A stretch of DNA of 64,000 nt from Epibacterium sp. Ofav1-8. Lineage in GTDB: Bacteria > Pseudomonadota > Alphaproteobacteria > Rhodobacterales > Rhodobacteraceae. The stretch covers positions 248,001 through 312,000 of the forward strand of contig NZ_JAKRFD010000004.1 of NCBI RefSeq assembly GCF_022348185.1, written 5' to 3'. How positions within the stretch are numbered: position 1 is the stretch's first letter; each line of letters opens with the position of its first letter. Position numbers and translations under genes: made by a program. The notes beneath the pieces were generated by a model. The model was not told the DNA's origin. It saw only the letters and a program-made list of their open reading frames with translations, and ran no database searches. Positions 1 through 9,072 of the stretch are shown one piece after another.

Positions 1-450
1 GCAGAGCTGGCACGCGAACTGGACGTCGAGACCCTGCGCAAGCTGCGCTTTGAAGGCGAGATCAAGGCCCGCGGCAAACGCGACTGGACGCTCTCCGGCA
101 AGCTTGGCTTTACCGTGGTGCAGCCCTGCGTGGTGACGCTGGAGCCGGTGACCACCCGCATCGACACGACGGTCGAACGGCTGTTCCTGGCCGATCTGCC
201 GGTGCCGGAGGCCAGCGAGGTCGAAATGGGCGAAGATGACAGTATCGAACAGCTCGGCGATGTCATCGACCCCTTTGAGGTCATGGTCGAAAGTGTCGCC
301 CTGAACCTGCCACAGTACCCGCGCAAGGCGGATGCCGAACTCGGCCAGCATCTGCATGCCGAACCCGGCACCACCCCGATGACCGATGAGGACACCCGCC
401 CCTTCGCCGGGCTTGCAGATCTGCTGAAACCGGGCGACAAGGACAACTGA
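1..450 (+). CDS. DUF177/YceD-like protein, C-terminal part
   Basis: The reading frame is open from base 1, so the gene begins upstream of the window and only about the last 149 residues are present. The stretch RKLRFEGEIKARGKRDW followed by a beta-rich core, an acidic segment (DSIEQLGDVIDPFEVM) and a C-terminal region ending in LADLLKP matches the DUF177/YceD family, which is usually encoded directly upstream of rpmF. Family members in other bacteria have been linked to 23S rRNA metabolism, but the alphaproteobacterial role is unproven. An internal GTG at 115 is not the true start. The downstream partner rpmF lies 223 bases away, so it may have its own promoter. Confidence 0.85.
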   Translation, partial: AELARELDVETLRKLRFEGEIKARGKRDWTLSGKLGFTVVQPCVVTLEPVTTRIDTTVERLFLADLPVPEASEVEMGEDDSIEQLGDVIDPFEVMVESVALNLPQYPRKADAELGQHLHAEPGTTPMTDEDTRPFAGLADLLKPGDKDN

Positions 451-673
451 ACGCGCCCGCCGCGCCTGCGACACCGCACTCAGCCAAAAAACCGCTTGCG
501 CAAAAGCAGATTCGCAGTATTTTCGCGCGCTCATCGGAATTTTTGGTTGGACATCGGGACGGCTGCGGCCTACACGCACGTCACACCGCCCGTCAGACCG
601 ATTGACACGGAAACATGAAACGCGCCCGACGGCTCCTGCTGCCTGACGGCCCCAGTTAGACAAAGGTTGAGAC

Positions 674-880
674 ATGGCTGTCCAACAGAACAAAGTATCC
701 AAATCGCGCCGCAACAACCGCCGCGCGCACGATGCCCTGGTTGCTGCAAACCCGAACGAATGCTCGAACTGCGGTGAACTGCGTCGTCCCCACCACGTGT
801 GCCCCTCCTGCGGTCACTACGACGACAAGGAAATCGTTGCACAGGCCGACGAGATCGACCTGGACGAAGACGCAGCCTGA
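674..880 (+). CDS. rpmF: 50S ribosomal protein L32
   Basis: The 68-residue basic protein begins [19 protein letters not shown], the classic L32 start, and carries the [18 protein letters not shown] zinc-ribbon with two CxxC pairs. It binds the large ribosomal subunit. Its tail ([10 protein letters not shown]) is acidic, as often in alphaproteobacteria. It is the first complete gene of the rpmF-plsX-fabH cluster that links ribosome and membrane lipid synthesis; plsX starts 41 bases after its stop codon. Confidence 0.97.
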   Translation: MAVQQNKVSKSRRNNRRAHDALVAANPNECSNCGELRRPHHVCPSCGHYDDKEIVAQADEIDLDEDAA

Positions 881-921
881 GCCAAAACGGGATCACGAAT
901 GCCAGGCAGGCACGCAGTCGT

Positions 922-2049
922 ATGACGGGTAACACCGCTCCATCGCAGGCAGATGCCCGCCGCACCGTGATTTCGGTGGACGCCATGGGTGGTGATGCCG
1001 GACCCGCAGTTGTGGTCTCTGGCATCTCCAAATCCGCCCGCAAGAATCCGGACATCCGGTTTCTTCTGCATGGCCCCATCGAACAGCTGGAACCACTCGT
1101 GGCCCGCAGGAAGCACCTGAAGGGCCGCGTGGAACTCCGTGACGCGCGCGACGTCGTCACGATGGAAGACAAGCCAAGCCAGGTCATGCGCAACGGCAAG
1201 GGCACCTCTATGTGGTCGGCCCTCGAAGCGGTGCGCAATGGCGAGGCCGCTGGCGTCGTCTCCTGCGGCAATACCGGCGCGCTGATGGCGCTGTCGATGC
1301 TGCGCCTGCGCAAGCTGCCTGGCGTCAATCGACCGGCGATCGCGATTCTCTGGCCCTCGCGCAATCCGCAGGGGTTCAACGTCATGCTCGACGTCGGCGC
1401 CGATGTGCGCGCCGATGCAGAGGATCTGCTGCAATACGCCCTGATGGGCACCTCCTATACCCGCAATTCGATGGACATCCCCTGCCCGCGCGTCGGGCTG
1501 CTGAATGTCGGCACCGAAGAGCACAAGGGCCGCGCCGAGCTGAAAGAGGCCTATAGCCTCATCGCCCAGAACGCGGAAAAGGCGAACTTCGAATTTGTCG
1601 GCTTTGTCGAGGGCAGCGATATTCCCGGCGACATCGCCGATGTGATCGTTACCGACGGCTTTACCGGCAATGTGGCGATCAAGACCGGCGAAGGCACCGC
1701 CAGCCTGTTGCGCTCGGCGATGCGCGAGGCGTTCGAATATTCCGTCCTGTCGCGTCTGGCGGCGCTTCTGGCCTATACCTCGCTGTCGCGCCTGTCCAAG
1801 CGCATCGACCCGCGACGGGTCAATGGCGGGATTTTTCTCGGGCTGAACGGCACCGTCGTCAAATCCCATGGCGGCGCTGATGCGACCGGCGTGTCGGCCG
1901 CGGTCAAACTCGCGTTTCTTCTTGCTGAACAGGGCTTTGCGGAAAAGCTCGCGGCCCGGGTTGCATCCGCCGTAGAGCTTGCCCAAGATGACGCAGCGTC
2001 CACCGACGCAGACGAGCCCGGCGATTCTGAGGCCGGGCACACGAAGTAA
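922..2049 (+). CDS. plsX: phosphate acyltransferase PlsX
   Basis: PlsX converts acyl-ACP to acyl-phosphate, the first committed donor for phosphatidic acid synthesis by PlsY. The protein contains TVISVDAMGGDAGP near its N-terminus and the typical SCGNTGALM and VVTDGFTGNVAIKT-type motifs (here VIVTDGFTGNVAIK). The frame is open from 799, but that would overlap rpmF; the ATG at 922 (MTGNTAPSQADARR) gives 375 residues, close to the family length. It is followed 15 bases later by fabH, so the two are surely co-transcribed. A long antisense frame over the gene is a shadow. Confidence 0.96.
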   Translation: MTGNTAPSQADARRTVISVDAMGGDAGPAVVVSGISKSARKNPDIRFLLHGPIEQLEPLVARRKHLKGRVELRDARDVVTMEDKPSQVMRNGKGTSMWSALEAVRNGEAAGVVSCGNTGALMALSMLRLRKLPGVNRPAIAILWPSRNPQGFNVMLDVGADVRADAEDLLQYALMGTSYTRNSMDIPCPRVGLLNVGTEEHKGRAELKEAYSLIAQNAEKANFEFVGFVEGSDIPGDIADVIVTDGFTGNVAIKTGEGTASLLRSAMREAFEYSVLSRLAALLAYTSLSRLSKRIDPRRVNGGIFLGLNGTVVKSHGGADATGVSAAVKLAFLLAEQGFAEKLAARVASAVELAQDDAASTDADEPGDSEAGHTK

Positions 2050-2064
2050 AAGGCAGGGAAACGA

Positions 2065-3036
2065 ATGACGCGACGCGCAGTTGTGATTGGCGCAGGGCAC
2101 TACCTCCCAGAACGCATTGTAGAAAACGCGGAATTCGAAGCCACGCTGGATACGTCCGACGAATGGATTCGCTCCCGTTCCGGCATCGAGCGCCGTCACT
2201 TTGCCGCGGAGGATGAGACCACTTCGCAGATGGCCACCCGCGCGGCCGAAGCGGCACTGAAATCCGCCGGGCGCAGTGCATCGGAGGTGGATGCCATCAT
2301 CCTGGCAACCTCCACCGCCGATCTGACCTTTCCCTCTGCCGCCACCATGGTGCAGTCGCAGCTGGGCATGACCAACGGCTTTGCCTTCGACGTACAGGCG
2401 GTCTGCGCCGGTTTTGTCTATGCGCTGTCCAATGCCAACGCGCTGATTGCATCAGGTCAGGCCGACCGGGTGCTGGTGATCGGGGCGGAGACCTTCTCGC
2501 GCATCATGGACTGGACCGACCGCTCCACCTGCGTGCTGTTCGGCGATGGCGCGGGGGCGCTGCTTCTGGAGGCGCAGGACGGCGCTGGCACCGCGGACGA
2601 CCGTGGCATCTTGGCCACCGACCTGAACTCCGACGGGCGCTACAAGGACCTTCTTTACGTGGACGGGGGCGTGTCGACCCAGTCCACCGGCCATCTGCGC
2701 ATGCAGGGCAACCAGGTGTTCCGCCACGCGGTGGAAAAACTCGCCGCCACCGCCCATACCGCGCTGGCGCGCGCCGGGGCCAGCGCCGAGGATGTGGACT
2801 GGATCGTGCCGCATCAGGCCAATATCCGCATCATCCAGGGCACCGCCAAGAAGATGGGCTTGTCGATGGACAAGGTGGTCGTGACGGTTCAGGATCACGG
2901 GAACACCTCTGCTGCCTCGATTCCTCTGGCGCTCTCGGTCGGGGTCGAACGTGGCCAGATCAAACCGGGCAACCTCATCGTGACCGAAGCCATCGGCGGC
3001 GGTCTGGCGTGGGGTGCCGTGGTTTTGCGTTGGTAA
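2065..3036 (+). CDS. fabH: 3-oxoacyl-ACP synthase III (FabH)
   Basis: FabH condenses acetyl-CoA with malonyl-ACP to start type II fatty acid synthesis. The 323-residue protein shows the complete thiolase-fold triad: Cys114 in the AVCAGF motif, His250 in VPHQANIRI and Asn280 in DHGNTSAAS. The start at 2065 directly follows an aggg-type ribosome site and lies 15 bases after plsX. The order plsX-fabH-ihfA is conserved in Rhodobacteraceae. Confidence 0.97.
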   Translation: MTRRAVVIGAGHYLPERIVENAEFEATLDTSDEWIRSRSGIERRHFAAEDETTSQMATRAAEAALKSAGRSASEVDAIILATSTADLTFPSAATMVQSQLGMTNGFAFDVQAVCAGFVYALSNANALIASGQADRVLVIGAETFSRIMDWTDRSTCVLFGDGAGALLLEAQDGAGTADDRGILATDLNSDGRYKDLLYVDGGVSTQSTGHLRMQGNQVFRHAVEKLAATAHTALARAGASAEDVDWIVPHQANIRIIQGTAKKMGLSMDKVVVTVQDHGNTSAASIPLALSVGVERGQIKPGNLIVTEAIGGGLAWGAVVLRW

Positions 3037-3070
3037 TACGGCCGAAACCGCGCCTTCCAATTCATTGATA

Positions 3071-3100
3071 TTGACAGGGAAATTCCCCTCGCCCTATTGT
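3071..3100 (+). promoter_or_regulatory. probable sigma-70 promoter of ihfA
   Basis: A perfect -35 hexamer TTGACA (3071-3076) is followed after 18 bases by TATTGT (3095-3100). It lies in the fabH-ihfA gap, about 25 bases before the ihfA start codon, so ihfA can be transcribed independently of the lipid genes. No expression data are available. Confidence 0.6.
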
Positions 3101-3123
3101 TTTTGAAAACAACGGGGATGGCA

Positions 3124-3426
3124 ATGACTGAAAAGACGATTACGAGAATGGATTTGAGCGAAGCCGTGTTTCGCGAAGTTGGCCTGTCGCGCAACGAAAG
3201 CGCTCAGCTTGTCGAGAGCATGTTGCAACACATGTCCGACGCGCTGGTGCGGGGCGAGCAGGTGAAGATCTCCTCTTTCGGCACCTTCAGCGTGCGGGAT
3301 AAATCCGCCCGCGTGGGGCGCAACCCCAAGACCGGTGAAGAGGTCCCGATCCAGCCGCGTCGGGTGCTGACCTTCCGGCCCTCGCATCTGATGAAGGACC
3401 GGGTCGCCGACGGTAACCGCAAATAA
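3124..3426 (+). CDS. ihfA: integration host factor subunit alpha
   Basis: This 100-residue HU/IHF-fold DNA-bending protein has [16 protein letters not shown] at the N-terminus and the beta-ribbon arm [16 protein letters not shown] that inserts a proline into the minor groove. IHF acts as a heterodimer with IhfB (not in the window) in transcription, replication and recombination. I chose the ATG at 3124 because GGGG lies seven bases upstream and the length matches orthologues; an ATG at 3118 and a TTG at 3097 are also in frame. A merR-type gene follows, as is usual in this family. Confidence 0.95.
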   Translation: MTEKTITRMDLSEAVFREVGLSRNESAQLVESMLQHMSDALVRGEQVKISSFGTFSVRDKSARVGRNPKTGEEVPIQPRRVLTFRPSHLMKDRVADGNRK

Positions 3427-3458
3427 ACCGAGATCTGATAGCGAGCGCCAATCAGAAC

Positions 3459-3476
3459 CGGCCCCCTTTGGGGCCG
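3459..3476 (+). repeat. hairpin between ihfA and merR-type gene
   Basis: CGGCCCC (3459-3465) pairs perfectly with GGGGCCG (3470-3476) across a CTTT loop. There is no T-run after it, so it is more likely an mRNA-stability or pausing hairpin than a strong terminator. Confidence 0.45.
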
Positions 3477-3523
3477 CAACCCGTGCGGAGCTTTCGCACC
3501 CAGAACAGTAGAAGGTCGCCCCA

Positions 3524-5833
3524 ATGTCCAAGTCCCCTGACGCCTTTCGCACCATCAGCGAAGTCGCGGAATGGCTGGATATCCAGGCCCATGTGCTGCG
3601 GTTCTGGGAAAGCAAGTTCAACCAGGTCAAACCGGTGAAGCGCGCCGGCGGGCGGCGCTATTATCGTCCCTCCGACATGCTGCTGTTGGGCGGCATCCAG
3701 CACCTGCTGCACGAGGAAGGGCTGTCGATCAAGGACACGCAGGCACTGATCCGCGAAAAGGGCGTGCAGCATGTTCAGGCGCTCTCCAAATCGCTCGATC
3801 CCGAAGAGGAGCCGGTCGAGGCCAAACCGGTCAGCAAATGGGCGGACGAGGATCAAGCCTCTGATCCCGCAGAGAAAGCCCCGCGTCGAAGCGCCCTGGA
3901 TCGCGATCCGCCGGAAGGTACGGAACCGCCGCCGCGCAAGGCCGCTCCGCCCACGCCGCCCCCCTTTGAGCCACCGTCGGCAGCGCCGTCCACGCCACCA
4001 GCCGCCCCCCCGTCCGATGCCGGACCGGCGGCCCCCGCGCCCGCCACCGTGCGTCCTGATGCGGCCCCCAGCAGCCCCGCGCCGGATGGGACCGAGGCTG
4101 ACGTCGCGCAGGCGCCGCCCGCCGCCACCAGCGCAGAGCAGCCGCAGGCGCCCGATGCCGCCGTGGCCCCCGTCCCCCCGGGCCCCCAGGGGCCATCAGC
4201 AGAACCGGACCAGCCCATCGCCGCGGATCCCGCCGCCCCCGCGGCCTCTCCCGAGGTCAGCGCAAGGACAACGCAGGCTGCGGAGCCCACCGAGACCAGC
4301 GCGCATCCGACCGCCCCGGCGGAGCCTGAGGTCACGCCATCGCCTGCCCCGGACACAGCGCCGACACCGCCGCAGACCGCCGAGATTGAGTCCGCATCCA
4401 CTCCCGCAGCCCCTGACGTCGCTGGCGCAACCGACGCGAACAACGAGGCTGACACGGGCACACCGCCGCCAGCCGCGCCCGCGCCCTCACGCGGCGGGCA
4501 GATCGCCATGCCGTTTGATCTGCCTGACACGCCGCCGCCGTCCCGCGACATGGCAACACAGGCCGCAGAGACCGCGCGCCTTGTGCCCAAACCTCCGGCG
4601 GCATCCGCCCCGGCGCAGGCGGCGGATGGCCAGCCTGATTTCTTCTCCGCCCCCGCAGCGCCTGCTGCATCCGCTGAGACAGACCCATCCGACGATGACG
4701 GAGGGGCTCCTTCCGCGCCGGACAGCGCGCCGATGGCCACGGACGCGCCGCACGAGACGCCGCCGCACCCCTCATTGCCCCAAGCCGATAACAGCGCCGC
4801 AACGCCAGGCGCCACGGCCGGGATCGACCCCACCGCCGGGATCGACCCCACCGCCGGGATCGAAGAGAGCGCTGCACCCGACGACGCCGCGCCTTCCGTG
4901 GCCACTGAGGCCGGGGCACCGCCCGTACCGTCGATGGCGACACCGGCCCCCTCTTCCGCCCCCTCGGCGCCAGACAGCGCCGGGATAGAGGCATCTGATG
5001 CCGCCGCCGAGACCGACGCGCCGGACATGCCACAGGCTGAAGAGCCATCCGCACCCGCGACCGAGACCTCCGACGCGCTAACCTCTGACACTCTGGCCTC
5101 CGCCAGACTGGCCCCTGTTGCCTCCGCGCCCAGCCAGACGCCGGAGCCGGATGCCCCTGACGAGGGCGAAAATGCCGACACCCGCACGGTTTCGGAGATT
5201 GCCGAGGCCATGGCGGCCGTATCTGCCGGGGTGCCCCCGGAGCCTCAGTCCGAGGTCGATCTGGGCGCAGACAGCGGTCCGGTGCCGGATGCCGCTGCGG
5301 ACGATACTGCTGTGGAAGCAGCCCCCCTGGATGCAGCGGAGGTGCAGCCCGGCGACAGCGCTCCGACCGAGGACATATCCGCCGGCACCGATATCGACAC
5401 CGACGACACACCGGAGCAGAGCGTGCCTGCCGCTGCCGCCCCTGCGGACACAAGCGCAGAACCGCGCGATCAGGACTTGGCCGCAGAGACGCCTGCCGAG
5501 GACGTGCCGGACACTGAGACCACAGTGCCCGATCCTGACGCCAGCTCCGACACCGATGCCCTAGAGGCCCTCCCGGACGGCGCGCCCGATCAGGACCCCA
5601 CCGAGGACGCCACAGAGGACGCCGGCGCCGAGAGCCTGCACGATCAGGTAGACGCCCCCCTAAGGGCCCGCGTTGTGGACGCGCCCGATCCGCCGCTCCC
5701 TGGCCTCTCCGGCGCCGGTGCCGCGCAGGGTCCCCTGGCGCGTCTGTCGGCGCTGTCCGGCCTGCCCCCTGCCGCCCGTGCCGAACTTGCTGCAATCGTT
5801 GAAGACCTGCGCGCCTGCCTGCCCCCGCGCTGA
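3524..5833 (+). CDS. MerR-family regulator with very long disordered tail
   Basis: Residues 1-95 form a MerR-type winged helix ([25 protein letters not shown], then the wing segment [12 protein letters not shown] and [16 protein letters not shown]). The remaining roughly 670 residues are almost entirely Ala, Pro, Asp, Glu, Ser and Thr with no predicted fold. Short islands stand out: [12 protein letters not shown] in the middle and a terminal segment [20 protein letters not shown] that looks helical. A 2.6-copy 18-base tandem repeat encodes repeated TAGIDP. Orthologues next to ihfA in related genomes are, as far as I recall, much shorter, so the tail appears expanded. Several long frames in other phases here are by-products of the biased composition. 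DNA target unknown. Confidence 0.88.
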   Translation: MSKSPDAFRTISEVAEWLDIQAHVLRFWESKFNQVKPVKRAGGRRYYRPSDMLLLGGIQHLLHEEGLSIKDTQALIREKGVQHVQALSKSLDPEEEPVEAKPVSKWADEDQASDPAEKAPRRSALDRDPPEGTEPPPRKAAPPTPPPFEPPSAAPSTPPAAPPSDAGPAAPAPATVRPDAAPSSPAPDGTEADVAQAPPAATSAEQPQAPDAAVAPVPPGPQGPSAEPDQPIAADPAAPAASPEVSARTTQAAEPTETSAHPTAPAEPEVTPSPAPDTAPTPPQTAEIESASTPAAPDVAGATDANNEADTGTPPPAAPAPSRGGQIAMPFDLPDTPPPSRDMATQAAETARLVPKPPAASAPAQAADGQPDFFSAPAAPAASAETDPSDDDGGAPSAPDSAPMATDAPHETPPHPSLPQADNSAATPGATAGIDPTAGIDPTAGIEESAAPDDAAPSVATEAGAPPVPSMATPAPSSAPSAPDSAGIEASDAAAETDAPDMPQAEEPSAPATETSDALTSDTLASARLAPVASAPSQTPEPDAPDEGENADTRTVSEIAEAMAAVSAGVPPEPQSEVDLGADSGPVPDAAADDTAVEAAPLDAAEVQPGDSAPTEDISAGTDIDTDDTPEQSVPAAAAPADTSAEPRDQDLAAETPAEDVPDTETTVPDPDASSDTDALEALPDGAPDQDPTEDATEDAGAESLHDQVDAPLRARVVDAPDPPLPGLSGAGAAQGPLARLSALSGLPPAARAELAAIVEDLRACLPPR
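4817..4863 (+). repeat. 18-bp in-frame tandem repeat (2.6 copies)
   Basis: The unit GCCGGGATCGACCCCACC occurs exactly twice (4817-4834, 4835-4852) followed by 11 bases of a third copy. Because the unit is a multiple of three it adds hexapeptides (AGIDPT) to the disordered tail of the MerR-type protein without breaking the frame. Confidence 0.9.
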
Positions 5834-5936
5834 TCCCACAGCACGGACAGGCGGTGCAGAGGTGCCTTGAAAAAGCGTGAAAAAATCAAATTCGCCTCTT
5901 GCCCCTGCCGCAAAAAGCAGTAGAAAGCTCCAACAA

Positions 5937-6013
5937 CGGGCTATGGCGCAGCCTGGTAGCGCGTCCGTCTGGGGGACGGAAGGTCGCAGGTTCGAGTCCT
6001 GCTAGCCCGACCA
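5937..6013 (+). tRNA. tRNA-Pro (anticodon GGG)
   Basis: The 77-base sequence folds as a cloverleaf: acceptor arm CGGGCTA pairing with TAGCCCG, D-arm with GCGCAGCCTGGTAGCGC, anticodon stem TCCGT/ACGGA enclosing the loop CTGGGGG (anticodon GGG), T-arm GCAGG-TTCGAGT-CCTGC, discriminator A and encoded CCA. The TTCGA of the T-loop and GGTAG of the D-loop are canonical. Confidence 0.96.
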
Positions 6014-6018
6014 TAACA

Positions 6019-6051
6019 AAACGCCCGAGCGGTCATCGCTCGGGCGTTTGT
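6019..6051 (+). terminator. intrinsic terminator after tRNA-Pro
   Basis: AAACGCCCGAGCG (6019-6031) pairs perfectly with CGCTCGGGCGTTT (6037-6049) around a 5-base loop, only six bases after the tRNA. The T3 end and the position make it a convincing terminator. Confidence 0.88.
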
Positions 6052-6176
6052 GTATCCGCCACCTGCTTTGCCGTTGGTTTTCCAAAAGATTTCGCGGCGT
6101 GCATCGCATATGTTGTGGCACGACAGAATATGCGTCAGCATCCCTCGGGACAGGGACGCCATCAGGGGAACGGCAT

Positions 6177-7256
6177 ATGACCGGTGTTTTGCCCAGCCAG
6201 ACGATCGAAACCATGCTCGCGCGCGACGAGGTCAAACTCGCCGCCCCCTTGATTGAGGGCCAGATCCAGCCCGCCAGCCTCGATCTGCGTTTGGGCACCG
6301 TTGCCTACCGGGTGCGCGCATCGTTCCTCGCCGGTCAGGGCCGCAGCGTCGCCGAGCGCCTCGAAGAGTTTGAAATGCACCGCATCGACCTCAGCGATGG
6401 CGCGGTGCTGGAAAAGGGCTGCGTCTATGTGGTGCCTTTGATGGAATCGCTGGACCTGCCCTCAGACGTCACCGCCGTGGCCAATGCCAAAAGCTCCACC
6501 GGGCGGCTCGACCTACTCACCCGCACCATCACCGATGGCGGCGAAGAATTCGACCGCATCCGCGCAGGCTATTCCGGCCCGCTCTATGCCGAGATCTGCC
6601 CGCGGTCGTTTTCCGTTCTGGCGCGTCCCGGCATGCGCCTCAATCAGATCCGCTTTCGCAACGGTCAGGCGGTGCTGGACGACGCCGCTCTGGCCAAGCT
6701 GCACGCCGACACCCCGCTGGTGGATGGCGAGGCTGTGATCGAGGATGGGCTGGGCTTTTCCGTCGATCTGCGCCTGCCCGGCACCGATCTGGTGGGCTAC
6801 CGCGCCAAACCGCACACCGGCGTGATCGACCTCGACCGGATCGCCGCCTATGACCCCCGCGACTATTGGGAGGAAGTGCGCAGCGACAAGGGCCGGATCA
6901 TCCTTGATCCGGGCGCGTTTTATATCCTCGTCAGCCGCGAGGCGGTGCATATCCCGCCCGAATACGCCGCTGAGATGGCGCCTTATCTTGCGATGGTGGG
7001 CGAGTTCCGAGTGCATTACGCGGGCTTTTTCGATCCCGGCTTTGGTCATGCCGAAGCGGGCGGTGCCGGCTCTCGCGGGGTGCTAGAAGTGCGCTGCCAC
7101 GAGGCGCCTTTTGTGCTCGAACACGGGCAAGTGGTGGGCCGTCTGGTCTATGAGCGCATGGCCGAGCTGCCGCAACAGCTCTATGGCGCGGGCATTGCCT
7201 CCAACTACCAGGGCCAGGGGCTGAAACTGTCGAAACATTTCCGCGCGCCGGAGTAA
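6177..7256 (+). CDS. dcd: tandem-domain 2'-deoxycytidine 5'-triphosphate deaminase
   Basis: The protein of 359 residues looks like two dCTP deaminase/dUTPase-fold halves in one chain. The first half has IQPASLDLRLG, the substrate motif AKSSTGRLDLL and GYSGPLYAEI; the second has HYAGFFDPGFGH and GVLEVRCHEAPF. Normal bacterial Dcd is about 190 residues and works as a homotrimer; the long form is common in alphaproteobacteria. It would convert dCTP to dUTP for dTMP synthesis. The ATG at 6177 is preceded by AGGGGAA; the frame remains open upstream to 6048 through the tRNA terminator, which cannot be coding. It is convergent with the Lrp-type gene. Confidence 0.85.
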   Translation: MTGVLPSQTIETMLARDEVKLAAPLIEGQIQPASLDLRLGTVAYRVRASFLAGQGRSVAERLEEFEMHRIDLSDGAVLEKGCVYVVPLMESLDLPSDVTAVANAKSSTGRLDLLTRTITDGGEEFDRIRAGYSGPLYAEICPRSFSVLARPGMRLNQIRFRNGQAVLDDAALAKLHADTPLVDGEAVIEDGLGFSVDLRLPGTDLVGYRAKPHTGVIDLDRIAAYDPRDYWEEVRSDKGRIILDPGAFYILVSREAVHIPPEYAAEMAPYLAMVGEFRVHYAGFFDPGFGHAEAGGAGSRGVLEVRCHEAPFVLEHGQVVGRLVYERMAELPQQLYGAGIASNYQGQGLKLSKHFRAPE

Positions 7257-7264
7257 CCGCCAGA

Positions 7265-7789
7265 TCAACGCGGGTAGCTGGTGCTTTCAAGATCTACCGT
7301 GACATCGGCCTGCGCCGCGCGTTCCAGCACCGTCGACAGTGTCAGATAGGTGCTGGTGCCGCGCACGCCTTCAATGTCGTAGATCCTGGACAACAGCCCC
7401 TCCAGCGCATGCGGGCTTGCGACACGGACCTTCATGATCAGGCAGGTATCCCCGGTGGTGGAGTGGATCTCCTCCACTTCGGGAAATTGCTCCAGCGCGA
7501 TAATCTCGCGGGTCTTGCCCCAGCCGATGGTATCGACATGAACAAAGGCGAGAATGGGTTTGCCCACCTGCGCGCCGTCGATCTGTGCTACGGTAGCCTT
7601 GATCGCGCCCGACGCCCGCAACCGTTTCACCCGCTCATGCACCGCCGGGGCCGAGAGGCCGACCTGCTCGCTGATGGCGGCATAGGATTGGGTCGCGTCG
7701 CGGCTCAACGCGCCTAATATTTTTCGGTCCAGGGCATCAATACCCCGGCTGGAACGGGAGCTGCTCCGAATGGTCTCTGTTTTTTCCAT
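7265..7789 (-). CDS. Lrp/AsnC-family transcriptional regulator
   Basis: The 174-residue protein has an N-terminal helix-turn-helix (LDRKILGALSRDATQSYAAI, VGLSAPAVHERVKRL) and a C-terminal RAM ligand-sensing domain (FVHVDTIGWGKTREII, STTGDTCLIMKV). Members bind amino acids or related metabolites and assemble as octamers. It is divergent from an MFS transporter with an 86-bp shared gap holding a repeated 11-mer, so it probably controls itself and that transporter. The N-terminal extension before GIDALD is short and Ser/Arg rich. Confidence 0.92.
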   Translation of the reverse strand: MEKTETIRSSSRSSRGIDALDRKILGALSRDATQSYAAISEQVGLSAPAVHERVKRLRASGAIKATVAQIDGAQVGKPILAFVHVDTIGWGKTREIIALEQFPEVEEIHSTTGDTCLIMKVRVASPHALEGLLSRIYDIEGVRGTSTYLTLSTVLERAAQADVTVDLESTSYPR

Positions 7790-7813
7790 CTCTCGGCCTT
7801 TAACATCTTCACA

Positions 7814-7855
7814 GAATGAGTTTCACCGATTAGGCCAAACTGCCGAATGAAATTC
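7814..7855. promoter_or_regulatory. putative Lrp-type operator in divergent gap
   Basis: Two related 11-mers, GAATGAGTTTC (7814-7824) and GAATGAAATTC (7845-7855), lie 31 bp apart, about three helical turns. The second is itself an interrupted dyad (GAAT-GAA-ATTC). Position and phasing between the regulator and MFS genes suggest an operator; this is inference. Confidence 0.4.
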
Positions 7856-7875
7856 AACATCAATCGAGACCTCTC

Positions 7876-9072
7876 ATGTCACCTTCTGCCCCGCCGCTCT
7901 GGATCTCTATCGCCACATTGATGTGTGCCATTGCCATCGTGGGCACCAATGCGCTGCTGCTGTCGCCGCTGGTGCAGACGGTGGGGACGGATCTTGCGGC
8001 CAGCCCGGCGCAGGTGCTCTGGGCCTCCAGCGGCTATGGGCTTGGGGTGGCGGCGGCGGCGCTGATGCTTGCGCCCATAGGCGACCGCATCGGTGCAGGC
8101 AGGCTGTTGCGGATGGCCCTCGCCGCGCTGACACTTGGCTTTGTCGCGAGCGCACTGGCCCCCACGCTGGTCGCCCTGATCGCAGCACAGGTGCTCTGTG
8201 GGATTGCCGGGGGGGCCGCACTGCCATCGATCTACACCATGGCCGCCGTGATCGCGCCAAAGGGCCGCGAGGCCCGTGTGGTGGGCGCGGTTCTCACCGG
8301 CTGGACACTGTCGCTGGTGCTGGGCGTCAGCCTTGCCGCGTGGAGCGCGGAACTGGTGGGCTGGCGCATGGTCTACGGCGCGCTCGCCGCGCTCTGTGCG
8401 CTGGTCTGGGGGCTCAGTGCCCCGCTGGCACGTCTGGACGAGCCGGGAGGATCGGCAAGCTCACCTCTGAGCGCGCTCAGGGTTCCGGGGATGGGACGGG
8501 GCATTCTGGCCTCTGTCGGGCTGATGCTCAGCTTCTATGTGACCTATTCCTACACCGGCGCCCATGCCACGGTCACCCTTGGTCTCAGCACCGGTCAGGC
8601 GGGGCTGTTGCCGCTGATCTATGGGCTTGGCTTTGGCGGCGCGGTGCTTCTTGACCCGCTTCTGGACCGGGTCGGGATAGCGCGGGCCACAACGCCGGTT
8701 TTCCTCGCGCTCAGCCTTGTTTACGTGGCGATGGGCGTCTTTGGTGCCAGCTATCCGCTGTTTCTTGCACTGGCGGTTCTGTGGGGGATTTTCCAGCACT
8801 TTGGGCTGAACCTGCTGGTGGCGCGTCTGACGGTGCTGGATGTGCGCCAGCGCGGCGCCATCATGGGGCTTTACTCCACCACCACATATCTCAGCGTCTT
8901 TGCAGCCCCGTTTGTCGGCGGGATTGGATTTCAGGCCCTCGGCATCCTTGGCTGTGTGCTGATTTCAGCCGCGCTGACCACCATTGCCGCGATCGAGGCG
9001 CTCAGCCTGCGCCGCACACTCCCCTTCAGGACTGATCCCGCTGCGCCCGACGTGCCCGACGCGCCTGCCTGA
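7876..9072 (+). CDS. MFS transporter (probable efflux)
   Basis: This 398-residue inner-membrane protein has about 12 hydrophobic segments and the MFS loop 2-3 signature in the form APIGDRIGAGRLLR. It resembles drug/metabolite exporters of the DHA/Bcr type. It is divergent from the Lrp-type regulator, a common arrangement for amino-acid or drug exporters controlled by their substrate. The substrate is unknown. Its last 47 bases overlap a convergent small gene on the other strand. Confidence 0.88.
   Translation: MSPSAPPLWISIATLMCAIAIVGTNALLLSPLVQTVGTDLAASPAQVLWASSGYGLGVAAAALMLAPIGDRIGAGRLLRMALAALTLGFVASALAPTLVALIAAQVLCGIAGGAALPSIYTMAAVIAPKGREARVVGAVLTGWTLSLVLGVSLAAWSAELVGWRMVYGALAALCALVWGLSAPLARLDEPGGSASSPLSALRVPGMGRGILASVGLMLSFYVTYSYTGAHATVTLGLSTGQAGLLPLIYGLGFGGAVLLDPLLDRVGIARATTPVFLALSLVYVAMGVFGASYPLFLALAVLWGIFQHFGLNLLVARLTVLDVRQRGAIMGLYSTTTYLSVFAAPFVGGIGFQALGILGCVLISAALTTIAAIEALSLRRTLPFRTDPAAPDVPDAPA

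Noticed and set aside
817-2199. 460-codon minus-strand frame over plsX
   Set aside because: It is antisense to a clear, conserved plsX and has no recognisable domain.
3853-5795. Long antisense and alternate-phase frames over the MerR tail (up to 487 codons)
   Set aside because: They arise from the Ala/Pro/Asp-rich, GC-biased coding sequence; they are Arg/Pro or Ser/Gly low-complexity and lack ribosome sites.
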